Source: JBJHDF01 sp050486405 (GTDB lineage Bacteria; Pseudomonadota; Gammaproteobacteria; Pseudomonadales; Cellvibrionaceae). Taken from it: DNA of 64,000 nt. This document shows positions 17,347 to 27,327 of the stretch, piece after piece. The notes under the pieces are model-generated. The model was not told the DNA's origin and did not search any database. It saw only the letters and a program-made list of their open reading frames with translations. The position numbers and the translations under genes are program-made. The stretch spans positions 1-64,000 of the forward strand of contig JBJHDF010000011.1 of NCBI GenBank assembly GCA_050486405.1, in the 5' to 3' direction. Within the stretch, counting starts at the first letter, position 1, and each line of letters starts with the position of its first letter.

Positions 17347-18123
17347 ATGATCATTCAGTCAGATTACCGCCCCATGGGCTGCGCCGAATGCGCCAACGGC
17401 TCCGCCCTGGGGTTTGATTTCACCATGGCGCTGCAACCCATTGTCGATTTGGAAAGCCGCTCCGTGTTTGCCCAGGAAGCCCTGGCCAGAGGCGTCAACG
17501 GCGAGCCGGCAGGCCGTGTGTTCGAGCAGGTCAACGACAGCAATCGCTATCGTTTCGACCAGACCTGCCGCGTCAAGGCCATAGCCCTTGCCGCCCGGCT
17601 GGGAGTCGATTCCCTGCTGAGCATCAATTTTCTGCCCAATGCCGTCTACCGCCCGGAGCTGTGCATCCGCACCACCCTCAACGCCGCCGCCGACTACGGA
17701 TTTCCCGCCGAGCGCATCATTTTCGAGGTGACCGAGGGCGAGCGGGTAAGCGACCATGCCCATCTGCGCGACATACTCCAGCATTACCAGCAGATCGGTT
17801 TTCGTACCGCCATCGACGATTTTGGCGCCGGCTACTCCGGCCTCAACCTGCTGGCAGATTTTCAGCCCAACCTGGTCAAGCTGGACATGGCACTGATACG
17901 GAACATCCATCAGTACAAGAGCCGCCAGGCCATCTGCCGCGCCATTGTGCAGCTGTGCCGGGATCTGGACATCGGGGTCATCGCCGAGGGCGTGGAGACG
18001 CGGGACGAGCTGTCCGCCCTGCGGGACCTGGGCATTCGCCTGTTCCAGGGTTACTACTTCGCCAAGCCCGCCTTTGAAGCCCAGGCGACGGTTCCGGACG
18101 AGTGCTTCGATTTCCCGGGCTGA
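17347..18123 (+). CDS. Stand-alone EAL-domain cyclic-di-GMP phosphodiesterase
   Basis: 258 residues made almost entirely of one EAL domain. The residues expected in active enzymes are present: E44 in EALARG, the Asn in SINFLPNAVY, Glu in FEVTEGERV, the DDFGAGYSG loop, Lys in LVKLDMALI and EGVET. Hydrolysis of c-di-GMP to pGpG is therefore likely. An N-terminal CAEC pair is of unknown use. No sensor or membrane segment. Confidence 0.9.
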   Translation: MIIQSDYRPMGCAECANGSALGFDFTMALQPIVDLESRSVFAQEALARGVNGEPAGRVFEQVNDSNRYRFDQTCRVKAIALAARLGVDSLLSINFLPNAVYRPELCIRTTLNAAADYGFPAERIIFEVTEGERVSDHAHLRDILQHYQQIGFRTAIDDFGAGYSGLNLLADFQPNLVKLDMALIRNIHQYKSRQAICRAIVQLCRDLDIGVIAEGVETRDELSALRDLGIRLFQGYYFAKPAFEAQATVPDECFDFPG

Positions 18124-18201
18124 TAACCAGTCGGGCTGAATTGCCGCCGGATCTGTGGTTTAATCCCTTCCCAAGCGATAAGAAACAACGACGGATTGCC
18201 C

Positions 18202-18738
18202 ATGTCCTTTCGCAGATTCCCGCGGCTGATATTGCCATTCTGCGTGGTGCTGCTGTTCGGCGCCTGCGCCAGTACACCCTCTGCACCGCCTCTGCCAGAA
18301 GAGCTGGTGCTCGACACACCCATGGAGGGCTGGGAACTGGCCCGGGCCAGCCGCGGCCTGGACGTGGGCGACTGGCGTGAATGGGTGCCCGCCGGGCAGT
18401 CCCTGCAGAACTGGACCCGACTGATATCCCGGCAACTGATCTATACAGGCCCCGTCAACGCCGCCGCCTACGCCCGCCAAAATGCCGAACAGCTCACCCG
18501 GTACTGCGATTCGCTCGCCTTTGAGCTGCTGGAGTACGACGAGCGCAGCGCACTCTACGAACTCTCCTCTGTCGGCTGCGCCTCTCTGCCCAACTACACC
18601 GAAATCGCCCGCCTGGTGCTCGGCGACGTCGGCCTGCACCGCGCCGCCTACGCCGTCAGCGGTCGCGACCTGACGGACGAGGAACGGGAAAACTGGCTGG
18701 GCTGGCTGCGCGCCGCAGAGGTAGTGGCGCGCGAATGA
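18202..18738 (+). CDS. Hypothetical lipoprotein
   Basis: 178 residues from the ATG at 18202 (an in-frame TTG lies 6 bases before). The N-terminus has Arg residues, a hydrophobic stretch and the lipobox LFGAC, so it should be lipidated. The mature part holds three more Cys and no family I recognise. Its stop overlaps the start of the DJ-1-like gene (ATGA), so the two are coupled. Confidence 0.75.
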   Translation: MSFRRFPRLILPFCVVLLFGACASTPSAPPLPEELVLDTPMEGWELARASRGLDVGDWREWVPAGQSLQNWTRLISRQLIYTGPVNAAAYARQNAEQLTRYCDSLAFELLEYDERSALYELSSVGCASLPNYTEIARLVLGDVGLHRAAYAVSGRDLTDEERENWLGWLRAAEVVARE

Positions 18739-19331
18739 ATATCGGCATCTATCTTTACGACAACGCAGAGGTTCTGGATTTTTCCGGGCCTTTCGAGGTA
18801 TTTGCCACGGCTGCCCGCCTGGTTACTCCCCCCGGCGGGATTCCGCCCTTCAGTGTCTTTCTGGTGGGGGAGAGCGGTGGCCCCGTTACCGCCAGGGGCG
18901 GCTACCGCGTGTTACCCGACTTCGGCTTTCACGACCACCCGGCCATCGACCTGCTGCTGGTAGTGGGCGGTGTACACACCGGGGAAATGAACAAGCCACA
19001 GGTAATCGACTGGATCAGGGAGCGGGCCGGTACCGCCTCTCTGGTCGCCTCGGTGTGCACCGGCGCCTTTCTGCTGGCCAGGGCAGGGGTACTGAAACAC
19101 CAGCGGGTCACCACCCACTGGGAAGACATCCCCGATCTGAAATCCGCGTTTCCCGGCCTGACAGTGGTGGAAAACGTTCGCTGGGTGGACGCGGGCAACA
19201 TTGTCACCTCCGGCGGTATCTCCGCCGGTATCGATATGAGCCTGCACCTGGTCAGCCGCGTTCACAGCCCGGAACTGGCGGAACGCACCGCCCGCCAGAT
19301 GGAATTTCAGTGGACCCGGGCGGCAGGCTGA
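18735..19331 (+). CDS. DJ-1/PfpI-family protein
   Basis: 198 residues of a single glutamine-amidotransferase-like domain. The nucleophile elbow SVCTGAFLLA contains C108. It resembles the N-terminal domain of GlxA-type AraC regulators, but the helix-turn-helix part is absent and a complete stop is present. Members include isonitrile hydratases and stress proteins; the substrate is not predictable here. Confidence 0.88.
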   Translation: MNIGIYLYDNAEVLDFSGPFEVFATAARLVTPPGGIPPFSVFLVGESGGPVTARGGYRVLPDFGFHDHPAIDLLLVVGGVHTGEMNKPQVIDWIRERAGTASLVASVCTGAFLLARAGVLKHQRVTTHWEDIPDLKSAFPGLTVVENVRWVDAGNIVTSGGISAGIDMSLHLVSRVHSPELAERTARQMEFQWTRAAG

Positions 19332-19341
19332 GCCGGAAAAG

Positions 19342-21171
19342 CTATTCCACCGTCACACTCTTGGCCAGGTTGCGCGGCTGGTCCACGTCCGTGCCCTTGA
19401 TGATGGCCACATAGTAGCTGAGCAGTTGCAGGGGCAGGGTGTAGAGAATCGGCGCCAGCCAGGGGTGGATGTGGGGCAGGTTGATCACCCGCAGGGTGTC
19501 GTCGGAGCTGAAATGGGATTCCACGTCGGCGAAGACGTAGAGAATACCGCCCCGGGCCCGCACCTCTTCCACATTGGATTTGAGCTTTTCCAGCAGCTCG
19601 TTGTTGGGCGCTACCACAATGATGGGCATGTCGGCGTCGATCAGGGCCAGGGGGCCGTGCTTGAGTTCGCCGGCGGCATAGGCTTCGGCGTGGATATAGG
19701 AAATTTCCTTGAGCTTCAGGGCTCCCTCCATGGCAATGGGGTACTGGTCGCCGCGGCCCAGAAACAGGGCGTGGTGCTTGTCGGCAAATTCGCCGGCCAG
19801 GGCCTCGATATCGCCGGCCAGGGCCAGGCACTCTTCCAGTTTGCCCGGCAGGGAGCGCAGCGCCTGGGTCAATTCCGCCCGCTGGTCGGCACTCAGATGA
19901 CGGCGCCCCAGGGCCAGCACCAGCAGCGCCAGTGCCGTTAGCTGGGTGGTAAAGGCCTTGGTGGACGCCACGCCGATTTCCGTGCCCGCCCGGGTCATAA
20001 AGGCCAGATCCGATTCCCGCACCAGCGACGAGCCGGCCACGTTGCAAAGGGTCAGGCTGCCCAGGTAGCCCAACTCCCTGGCCAGACGCAGCGCCGCCAG
20101 GGTATCCGCCGTCTCGCCGGACTGGCTGATGGTGATCAGCAGGCTGTCCGGCTGCACACAGAATTTGCGATAACGGAATTCACTGGCGATTTCCACATTG
20201 CAGGGAATCCCCACCAGGCCTTCCAACCAGTAGCGGGCCACCAGACCGGCGTGATAGCTGGTGCCGCAGGCCACGATCTGAATGTTGCGCACCCGGGCCA
20301 GCAGTTCACTGGCACCAGTGCCAAAAACCTCGTCGGGCACGCCGTCATCGGTCAGTCGCCCCTCCAGGGCGTCGAGCACCGCCCGGGGCTGCTCGTGGAT
20401 TTCCTTGAGCATGTAGTGGCGGTAGCTACCCTTGTCACCGGCGTCATAGTTGGCGCTGGTTTCGTGCACCGGGCGCTCCGTCGCCCGGCCGTCCCGGTCG
20501 ATGATGCGCACTCCGGTACGGGTCACTTCCGCCACATCCCCTTCTTCCAGGTAGATAAAGCGCCGGGTCACCGGCAACAGCGCCAGGGGGTCCGAGGCGA
20601 CAAAGTTTTCACCGATGCCCAAACCGATGACCAGGGGGCTGCCGGAGCGGGCCACCACCAGCCGGTCAGGGTCCCGGCTGTCCATCAATACGGTGCCATA
20701 GGCGCCCCTGAGCTGGGCTACAGTGCGCTGAACGGCGCCCAGCAGGCTGCCGGCGGCTTTTAGCTCCCGGTGCACCAGATGGGCGATGACTTCGGTGTCG
20801 GTATCGGAGGAGAAGGTATAACCCTGCTCCTGCAACTCCCGTCGCAGGGGCTCGTGGTTTTCGATAATGCCGTTGTGGGCCACCACTATGCGCTCACCGG
20901 ACACGTGGGGATGGGCATTGCGCTCGCTGGGTTCTCCGTGGGTAGCCCAGCGGGTATGGGCGACGCCGGTGCCGCCGGGCGTGGGGTTGGCCTCCAGGGC
21001 ATCGCTGAGTTCCCGCACCTTGCCCAGGCGCCGCAGCCGCTGCAACTGGCCCCGCTCACCCACCACCGCCAGGCCGGCGGAGTCGTAGCCGCGATACTCC
21101 AACCGCCGCAGGCCTTCCACCAGGATATCCACCACATCCCGCTGCGCCACGGCGCCGACAATGCCACACAT
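19342..21171 (-). CDS. glmS: Glutamine-fructose-6-phosphate aminotransferase (isomerizing)
   Basis: 609 residues from the ATG at 21171, so that the catalytic Cys becomes N-terminal (MCGIVGAV). Order: class-II glutaminase domain (1-about 240) and two SIS isomerase domains, ending in the conserved LAKSVTVE. It makes glucosamine-6-phosphate for peptidoglycan and LPS. In many relatives glmS sits close to glmU; here a carbohydrate island separates them. Confidence 0.97.
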   Translation of the reverse strand: MCGIVGAVAQRDVVDILVEGLRRLEYRGYDSAGLAVVGERGQLQRLRRLGKVRELSDALEANPTPGGTGVAHTRWATHGEPSERNAHPHVSGERIVVAHNGIIENHEPLRRELQEQGYTFSSDTDTEVIAHLVHRELKAAGSLLGAVQRTVAQLRGAYGTVLMDSRDPDRLVVARSGSPLVIGLGIGENFVASDPLALLPVTRRFIYLEEGDVAEVTRTGVRIIDRDGRATERPVHETSANYDAGDKGSYRHYMLKEIHEQPRAVLDALEGRLTDDGVPDEVFGTGASELLARVRNIQIVACGTSYHAGLVARYWLEGLVGIPCNVEIASEFRYRKFCVQPDSLLITISQSGETADTLAALRLARELGYLGSLTLCNVAGSSLVRESDLAFMTRAGTEIGVASTKAFTTQLTALALLVLALGRRHLSADQRAELTQALRSLPGKLEECLALAGDIEALAGEFADKHHALFLGRGDQYPIAMEGALKLKEISYIHAEAYAAGELKHGPLALIDADMPIIVVAPNNELLEKLKSNVEEVRARGGILYVFADVESHFSSDDTLRVINLPHIHPWLAPILYTLPLQLLSYYVAIIKGTDVDQPRNLAKSVTVE

Positions 21172-21281
21172 AAGCTTCTGCTCCGGTTTGATCACTGCGG
21201 GCGCCGCCCGCACAGGCGCTCATGATACCGGAGCGGCCCAACCCTCACCAGCGGCGGGAAACCGGGCTTGATGATTGTCGG

Positions 21282-22295
21282 TCAGGGCAGCGTCACTATT
21301 GCCTTGATCAGGGTGTCCTGCTCACCCAGCCACAGCGGCAGTTTTTGCGGCAGATCCGTCAAAGCGGCGGTGTGGGTATTCAGCGGGTCAATCGGAATCG
21401 TGCCATTTTTGATGGCCGAAATCACGGTTTCAAAATCCTGTCGGGTGGCATTTCTGCTGCCCACAATGCGCATCTCCCGCGCATGGAAAAGGGGATCATC
21501 GAACGTAATCTGATCTTTCACAACACTGATGAATACACAGGTTCCGCCATGGGCAACATACTTCAGGCTGGACTCCATGGCGCGCTTGTTGCCCGTCGCA
21601 TCCAGTACCACATCGAACAGATCCCCATTGGTGTATTGAGCAATTTCACGGTCGATGTCCGAGTTGATCACCAAACCCCTGGCGCCCTTGACAAGCGAGC
21701 TTGCCACTGCAATTCTCGCGGCATTCAAATCCAATATGGCAACCGACGCGCCGGCATTCTGTGCAAAGAGCGCCGCACCCATACCGATGGGGCCGGCCCC
21801 AACCACCAAAACCCGATCACCCGACTGGATTTCGCCCCGCCGTACGCCGTGAGCCCCAATGGAGAGAAATTCCACCATTGCCGCCTGGGCAAAGGTCAGG
21901 TCATTTGCGGGATACAGCTGCGCTTCGGGAACCGTTATAAACTCGGTCATGCCGCCATCGGTATGCACACCCAACACGCGGATGTTGACACAGCAGTTTG
22001 GTTTTTCCTTGCGGCAGGCGACACATTTGCCGCACGGCAAATAGGGGTTGACGATAACCCGGTCGCCCAATGACAGCGTCGAATCGCCATTCAACTCGAC
22101 AACTTCGCCGGAAAGTTCATGCCCCATGACCCGCGGATACTCAAGAAAGGGGTGGGAGCCCTCATAGATATGAAAATCCGTGCCGCAAATGCCGATGGAC
22201 CGGACTTTTACTTTCACCATTCCCGGCACGAGCATCGGCTCGGCCCTGTCCTCAATGGTTAGCTTGCCCGGTTCAACGCACACTACTGAGAGCAT
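21282..22295 (-). CDS. Zinc-dependent sugar/polyol dehydrogenase (MDR family)
   Basis: 337 residues. Catalytic zinc ligands are C37, H59 and E60 (GICGTD, MGHE); structural zinc ligands are C88, C91, C94 and C102. The Rossmann motif is VVGAGPIGMG. Such enzymes oxidise alditols, aldoses or aldonates with NAD(P). The neighbouring RhaM/FucM-like mutarotase suggests an L-rhamnose or L-fucose route, which is inference. Same strand as the mutarotase, 34 bases downstream. Confidence 0.88.
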   Translation of the reverse strand: MLSVVCVEPGKLTIEDRAEPMLVPGMVKVKVRSIGICGTDFHIYEGSHPFLEYPRVMGHELSGEVVELNGDSTLSLGDRVIVNPYLPCGKCVACRKEKPNCCVNIRVLGVHTDGGMTEFITVPEAQLYPANDLTFAQAAMVEFLSIGAHGVRRGEIQSGDRVLVVGAGPIGMGAALFAQNAGASVAILDLNAARIAVASSLVKGARGLVINSDIDREIAQYTNGDLFDVVLDATGNKRAMESSLKYVAHGGTCVFISVVKDQITFDDPLFHAREMRIVGSRNATRQDFETVISAIKNGTIPIDPLNTHTAALTDLPQKLPLWLGEQDTLIKAIVTLP

Positions 22296-22329
22296 ACTCG
22301 GCTTCCCAAAAAGTTTTTTTTAATTCATG

Positions 22330-22674
22330 TCAACAGGGGAGTTGGTAGATTTGTTCCATCAACACCCACTTTTCACCCGGTCTGGCCCAGGGCAGAGGTG
22401 ACTGATACTGCCACATCAGCGCTTCCCACTCTACGACCTTGGGGTTAGTCGCATCGGCCCTGGCTTTTGCGGCAAAGGAAAAGCTTTCGTTGACATCCAT
22501 GATCATGAAAAGACGGTTCCCGGTGGCATAGATCTGCATATCCACGACACCGGCGCGCTTGATGCTTTCGGTGATTTCCGGCCAGGCCTGTTCAGGAGTG
22601 TGGTAGCGTTTGTATTCCTGGATCAACGCGGGATCATCCTTCATATCAACAGCCATACAGTAGCGTTTTACCAT
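22330..22674 (-). CDS. L-rhamnose/L-fucose mutarotase-like protein
   Basis: 114 residues of the DUF718/RhaM type, a ferredoxin-like fold that interconverts anomers of 6-deoxy sugars. The YKRYHTPEQAWPEI segment with its conserved His and Trp, and the IYATGNRLFMIMDV strand, support this. It is upstream of the dehydrogenase in a two-gene operon. Confidence 0.85.
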   Translation of the reverse strand: MVKRYCMAVDMKDDPALIQEYKRYHTPEQAWPEITESIKRAGVVDMQIYATGNRLFMIMDVNESFSFAAKARADATNPKVVEWEALMWQYQSPLPWARPGEKWVLMEQIYQLPC

Positions 22675-22789
22675 GTCAGCCCCCTCTATTCACTTGACAC
22701 GCACACCAATAGTACTGTATTTGATAATGTTTTTACTAATAAAACAATCCAGCCCCGCACGGCGGGGCACCAGTAACGAGGTATGGCTT

Positions 22790-23416
22790 ATGTGCAAGTG
22801 GCGCTTCATCGCTCTGTTCGCCCTATTAGGTACCAGCCCGCTGTGGGCGGAAGATGGGCCAAACCCGGATTTGGCATATTTTGTCGACGGCCAAACGCCG
22901 GATAGCTGGCAGTGGGTTCTGTCCGACCCCGGCAACTGGTGGCTGCCGGTGCCGGACTCGGGGGGCAGAAGTGGCGGTGGCAAGGTCACACTGGACAATG
23001 CCGGGTCCGACACCTTCCCGAACGCCATCAGGCTCAGGTGGCGCTCCAGTAACAATTGGGGAGGTGCCACCATTACGGGTCGCGAGGTGGATATATCGGC
23101 CTATGAGCACTCCGCCGAATTGGTGATCGCCCTAAAGGTAGAGGGCCGGGTTCCACGTGATCTGGCGGTAAAAATGACCTGTGGTGGCGAGCAATGTGAA
23201 GCATCAGTGAATGTCGGCAACCACCTTCGGCAGATGCCGCGCGGCGAGTGGATGCTGCTGCCCATTCCCCTCAACTGCTTTTCCGCCCAGGGACTGGATC
23301 TGAGCAAAGTGACCTCACCCTTTGGCATAGGCACCGCCACCCGGTTGGAGCTGCATATAGCAGAAATTCGCCTGGCGCCCATGGCCGAAGATAACAAGGG
23401 ATGCGTGACCGACTAA
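22790..23416 (+). CDS. Secreted free-standing ExoP-type carbohydrate-binding protein
   Basis: 208 residues from the ATG at 22790, chosen because AACGAGG lies 8 bases upstream and a signal peptide (MCKWRFIALFALLGTSPLWA) begins there. A longer frame to 22673 has no such support. The mature part resembles the galactose-binding-like domain at the C-terminus of ExoP-type GH3 glucosidases: DISAYEHSAELVIALKV, a CGGEQC pair, PRGEWMLLPIPLNCF and the LELHIAEIRL strand. No catalytic domain is attached, so it probably binds glycan in the periplasm or outside. Opposite strand to the genes on either side. Confidence 0.65.
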   Translation: MCKWRFIALFALLGTSPLWAEDGPNPDLAYFVDGQTPDSWQWVLSDPGNWWLPVPDSGGRSGGGKVTLDNAGSDTFPNAIRLRWRSSNNWGGATITGREVDISAYEHSAELVIALKVEGRVPRDLAVKMTCGGEQCEASVNVGNHLRQMPRGEWMLLPIPLNCFSAQGLDLSKVTSPFGIGTATRLELHIAEIRLAPMAEDNKGCVTD

Positions 23417-23447
23417 ATAGGTAGGTCGAGAAGCTGACTCGACCGGG

Positions 23448-25397
23448 TCAGGGGACAAATTTGGACAACAGGCGGATGTAGTGCACCTGGTAGGCGTTGT
23501 GGTTTTCCGTCACCGACCAGGAGTTGAGCGGCCAACTGGTATTGAAGTCCAGGTAGGATTTCTGCTCCGGCTGACCGTGGGGCGGTGATGGCGGCGCGGC
23601 GCCGCACAGGGCACTACCGCAGTTGCTGGGGCAGCAATTGTCCCAATTGTAATTGGGGTTGGGTCCGCCCACCAGAAAACCCGGCGCCGGGCCGAAGTTG
23701 GACCCGCTCACCGAGTCCCAGTCTGGGCTGCCGTCGCTGAACCAGCTGTGGTAGAAGCTATCCACGGAGTCGTGGGCGCCATAGTCACCCATATTGGACA
23801 GGTAGACTTTGCCCAGGGGGTTCACCCCGTGCAGATAGTTGATATAGCGCAAGGCGGCGTTGCGGGTCTGGCTCAGGCCGGGGCTGTTGGCGCTGAAAGT
23901 GTACTGGTCGTAGAAGATGCTGCCGTGCTGGGCCTTGCTGCGATTACTGCCCCAGGTGTAAGTCTGCAGGTGGGCCCGGTAGGCGTCGGTGGCATTGTTG
24001 ATGGCCGGCCAGTGGTCCACGCCGGAGTTGACGGCGCCAGCGTAGGTGTTGCGGATGTGGTTGGCCACACTTGGACTTACGCCGCTCAGCGAAGCAAAAT
24101 AAAGCAGGGCATGCTGAATTTCTGCCTCGAACACATACACGAAACCCCAATCCATCATATTCACATTCTGGTAATTGTCTTCCACCACTTGGCGATAAGC
24201 CGTATCACCGGTCAACTCGTACAGATAGATGGCCGCCATCAGCCGCTTGACAAAGCGGCCATAGCTGTTCGTTTCTTGTTCACCGGCGGCAATGTGCCCC
24301 GCGTTGTTGAAGGTGACAGCGGGATTGGCTTCGGCCCAGGCCCAGGCGTCCAGTGCGCGGTCGCGCAGTTCGTCGGCGTAAACCTCCAGCGCCTCGAACT
24401 GGCTCAGCACCTGGCTGCCCAGGGCAAAGGCCATCGCCGCGCTGCGCGTGGCGGCGGTGGTGGCCGGGCCGTAGCGGCTGGGACCGGTGGCGGCGGAAGG
24501 TGGGCTGGCGTGGAACAGGCCCATGACTGACAGCACCGAGCCATTGTCTTCCTGCATACGAATCAGCCAGTCCATGCCCCACACAACTTCGTGCAGCAGG
24601 TCGGGAACGCCGTCATTACCGGATTCCGGTATATTCAGGTGCAGACCGTCCCACAAATTGGGGTTTTCCTGGTAGGCGTGCAGCAGCGCCACCAGATAGT
24701 CGGCGTGCCAGTTGGTGTACTTGTTGTAGTCACCGGCGTCGTACCAGCCGCCGCGCAGATCGCGCTCGGTGGCCGGGTTGCCGGTATCGTTGTAGAGCCG
24801 GGCGGCGGCGTCCTGCCCGGCGCCCAGGTGACTGGCGCCGTCTGCCCAGTTCGGGTGGGCGTAGGGGGGCTGCTTGGCGAAACCGGCTCGCTGGTAGAAG
24901 AAAGTGCGCACCGCCTGAATCAAAACCTCCCGGTAGACGTCGTCGGCGATGCGGAACTCCGGCGAACGAACGCCATTGGCCTCATCCACCACCGCGTAGC
25001 GGCCGGTCTGTGACACCTGGCTGAAATCGAAATGCCAGACCCGGTCGCCGGATCGGGCATGGGTGGCAGCGTTGTTCCAGGCCACTGGGCTACCGGAGTG
25101 GACGGTATCGCCGGTGTCCAGGTCGACCAGCCGGTAGGTGCTGTCGGGGGTGAAATTCAGGTGGCTGTCAAAACCCACCTGGGGATTGCGGATAACGGCC
25201 ACCTTTTCGGCATTGGGTAAATAGCCGAACTGATCTACGGTGATAAACTCCGTAACCTGAGGTGGCACCGTCGAACCGTTACCGTTAACCGGCCCGTTGC
25301 CAGGGGGCGTGTGATTGCTACCGGAACTGGAGGAGCTGCCGCATGCCAGCAAGGCTCCGGAAAGAAGCACGCAAAGGACGAGTTTGACGAAGCGCAT
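23448..25397 (-). CDS. GH9 endoglucanase, lipoprotein
   Basis: 649 residues. The lipobox LLAC (C19) and a Ser/Gly/Pro linker (20-45) imply anchoring on the outer membrane. An Ig-like CelD_N domain (about 50-150) precedes the GH9 (alpha/alpha)6 barrel. Catalytic residues are visible: D220 and D223 in GGWYDAGDYNKY, and E631 in NSWSVTENHN. It should cut internal beta-1,4-glucan bonds. It is followed by convergent ExoP-domain and preceded by GH5 on the same strand. Confidence 0.93.
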   Translation of the reverse strand: MRFVKLVLCVLLSGALLACGSSSSSGSNHTPPGNGPVNGNGSTVPPQVTEFITVDQFGYLPNAEKVAVIRNPQVGFDSHLNFTPDSTYRLVDLDTGDTVHSGSPVAWNNAATHARSGDRVWHFDFSQVSQTGRYAVVDEANGVRSPEFRIADDVYREVLIQAVRTFFYQRAGFAKQPPYAHPNWADGASHLGAGQDAAARLYNDTGNPATERDLRGGWYDAGDYNKYTNWHADYLVALLHAYQENPNLWDGLHLNIPESGNDGVPDLLHEVVWGMDWLIRMQEDNGSVLSVMGLFHASPPSAATGPSRYGPATTAATRSAAMAFALGSQVLSQFEALEVYADELRDRALDAWAWAEANPAVTFNNAGHIAAGEQETNSYGRFVKRLMAAIYLYELTGDTAYRQVVEDNYQNVNMMDWGFVYVFEAEIQHALLYFASLSGVSPSVANHIRNTYAGAVNSGVDHWPAINNATDAYRAHLQTYTWGSNRSKAQHGSIFYDQYTFSANSPGLSQTRNAALRYINYLHGVNPLGKVYLSNMGDYGAHDSVDSFYHSWFSDGSPDWDSVSGSNFGPAPGFLVGGPNPNYNWDNCCPSNCGSALCGAAPPSPPHGQPEQKSYLDFNTSWPLNSWSVTENHNAYQVHYIRLLSKFVP

Positions 25398-25523
25398 GAT
25401 AGCTTATTGCCCTTTGTTGGTGCGGGATCAGTATCATGTTACGACAGGTGTGCCCGGGTTTCGACTGAAATTTGCCAGTGACGCGGGGGCGGGCCTTCCT
25501 TGGCCCACCTATTCCTAAGGTTT

Positions 25524-27038
25524 TCAGTAGGTATTCCAAACAATGGCGTCGGCAATATTGCCGAAAGGCCACCAATTATTGACTCTGTCGTAGAGGCGGT
25601 AGTTGTGACCACCACTGCCACCCAGGGCGTTGTTATCCCACACGATGGTCGGAATATTCACGCTGCTGGCTTTGCTCGCGTAGAACTGAGCGTAAGCGAC
25701 CCGGTGGCTGGTGTTGTTTTTGTCGATGGTTCCCCACTCGCCCATAACCACGGGAATGCCATTGCTGACAAAACGGCTGTAGAGATCATCGAACACATAT
25801 TCAACCAGATCTCTATGGCTTTGCGTGAAATTGCTCGGACCACTGGTGCTTTCAGCAAAGTCCCAGGGAATATAGCCATGGGTTGAAACCGCCACCATCG
25901 GATCGTTTGGCACAACCAGATGGCTCGTCATTTCGGGCCAGGGGGCTGCCGCATACCCGGGAATCATGACCAGGCGATTGCTGTTATTGCCCCCGGTAGC
26001 ACGAATACGGGCCAGGGCGGCGGCATTGAAATCGTTGATCACCTGATAGTTTTCCACATTCCCGGTCCACTCAAGCGAAGTGCCATGGTGGGATCTGGGT
26101 TCGTTCATGGTTTCAAAAATCAGGCGCTGATCGTAATCCCTGAAGTGCGTTGCGATCTGCGTCCAGAGTCTTTCGAGCGTATAGATGGTGCTGTCTCTAT
26201 CGGCCCATGTCGGTCTTATCCATTCTTCGTGGTGAAGATTGATAATCACGTACATATTGTTGTCCAAGCCGTAATTGACCACTTGCTCAACACGGTTCAG
26301 CCAAGCCGGATCAATGGTGCGATTGCCGTTCCACTGAAATTTTCCTTCCCAGGTCACCGGAATTCGCAGCGTTTTGAAGCCCCGGCTGGCAACGGCCTCT
26401 ATCATGTACCGTTGCGTAAAGGGGTTGCCCCAGTTGGTTTCACCGCCGATGGCGTCCAGTGTATTACCCAGATTCCACCCGGCCCCCATATCGTTGACAA
26501 TATCGAAGGCGCTTGACGAACCGGGTGAACCACCAACGGGCTGCATGGCCCATAACTGATTATCCCCGCCGTGGAAATCCCACAAGTGGATATTGGCGCC
26601 ATCACTGCTGCTGAACCCCGCCACATCCAGGGCTCTGCCGCTAAAGCGGGAGATGACTCTGAAATAACCATCGCCGTTGTTGACGATGCTCCACTGCTGG
26701 TTGGTGCCGCCGGTATAGGCATACTGCCGGAGATCGGCACCGTTACCTGAGTTCCAACCCCAGACATCCAGGGATTTGCCGCTGTGGGCGGCGCGAATGG
26801 AGTAGTAGCCGTTGCCCAGGGCGGTGATATCCCACTGCTGATTCAACCCTGAGGTATTGCTCCATTGGTGGATATTGGCACCATCCGCCTGCGAGATGCC
26901 GGAGACATCCACGACCTTGCCGCTGTGCTTGCTGACCATGACGTAACGGCCATCGGCAACATTCGCGTTGGCCACTGCCGCCAAGGTGACGGATAGGAGT
27001 AACACACTGAAATAGATCAATTTTCTTAGCATGATCAT
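25524..27038 (-). CDS. GH5 endo-glucanase with N-terminal ricin-type lectin domain
   Basis: 504 residues. A signal peptide (about 1-25) is followed by a ricin-B/CBM13-like trefoil with three QxW repeats (NQQWDI, NQQWSI, NQLWAM; about 28-165). The GH5 barrel follows and resembles subfamily 4 (GWNLGNTLDA, RIPVTWEG, NLHHEEW). The acid/base is E313 in TMNEPR and the nucleophile is E434 in VMGEWG. Likely substrates are beta-1,4-glucans, xyloglucan or mixed-linkage glucan. A lectin domain at the N-terminus replaces the CBM2 or CBM10 often found in this lineage. Confidence 0.93.
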   Translation of the reverse strand: MIMLRKLIYFSVLLLSVTLAAVANANVADGRYVMVSKHSGKVVDVSGISQADGANIHQWSNTSGLNQQWDITALGNGYYSIRAAHSGKSLDVWGWNSGNGADLRQYAYTGGTNQQWSIVNNGDGYFRVISRFSGRALDVAGFSSSDGANIHLWDFHGGDNQLWAMQPVGGSPGSSSAFDIVNDMGAGWNLGNTLDAIGGETNWGNPFTQRYMIEAVASRGFKTLRIPVTWEGKFQWNGNRTIDPAWLNRVEQVVNYGLDNNMYVIINLHHEEWIRPTWADRDSTIYTLERLWTQIATHFRDYDQRLIFETMNEPRSHHGTSLEWTGNVENYQVINDFNAAALARIRATGGNNSNRLVMIPGYAAAPWPEMTSHLVVPNDPMVAVSTHGYIPWDFAESTSGPSNFTQSHRDLVEYVFDDLYSRFVSNGIPVVMGEWGTIDKNNTSHRVAYAQFYASKASSVNIPTIVWDNNALGGSGGHNYRLYDRVNNWWPFGNIADAIVWNTY

Positions 27039-27327
27039 TCCTCACTTATGATTATGTATTAGTAACGATCGAGGTTTTTCCAATCATGCCCGGTACACAA
27101 GGCGTCCCTCCCCCGGCGCGTCCCGCCCATGGCAGATTGGAATGGGGGGACACCGATAATATCATTAGTGGAAAATATTTACTATGTAAAAACATCCTTT
27201 TGGCGGTAGTCGGGGTGAAAAATCGGCGGATCGGGGTCAGCGCGCTTGCAACCCCCAGGTTGGGCATACTACAATCAATGCTTTTTATATATAAAATATG
27301 TTTCTGTATATAATGAAGGTTTGAATT

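Noticed and set aside
22673..22789. N-terminal extension of the ExoP-domain gene
   Set aside because: It overlaps the mutarotase start and lacks a ribosome-binding site; the signal peptide begins at 22790.
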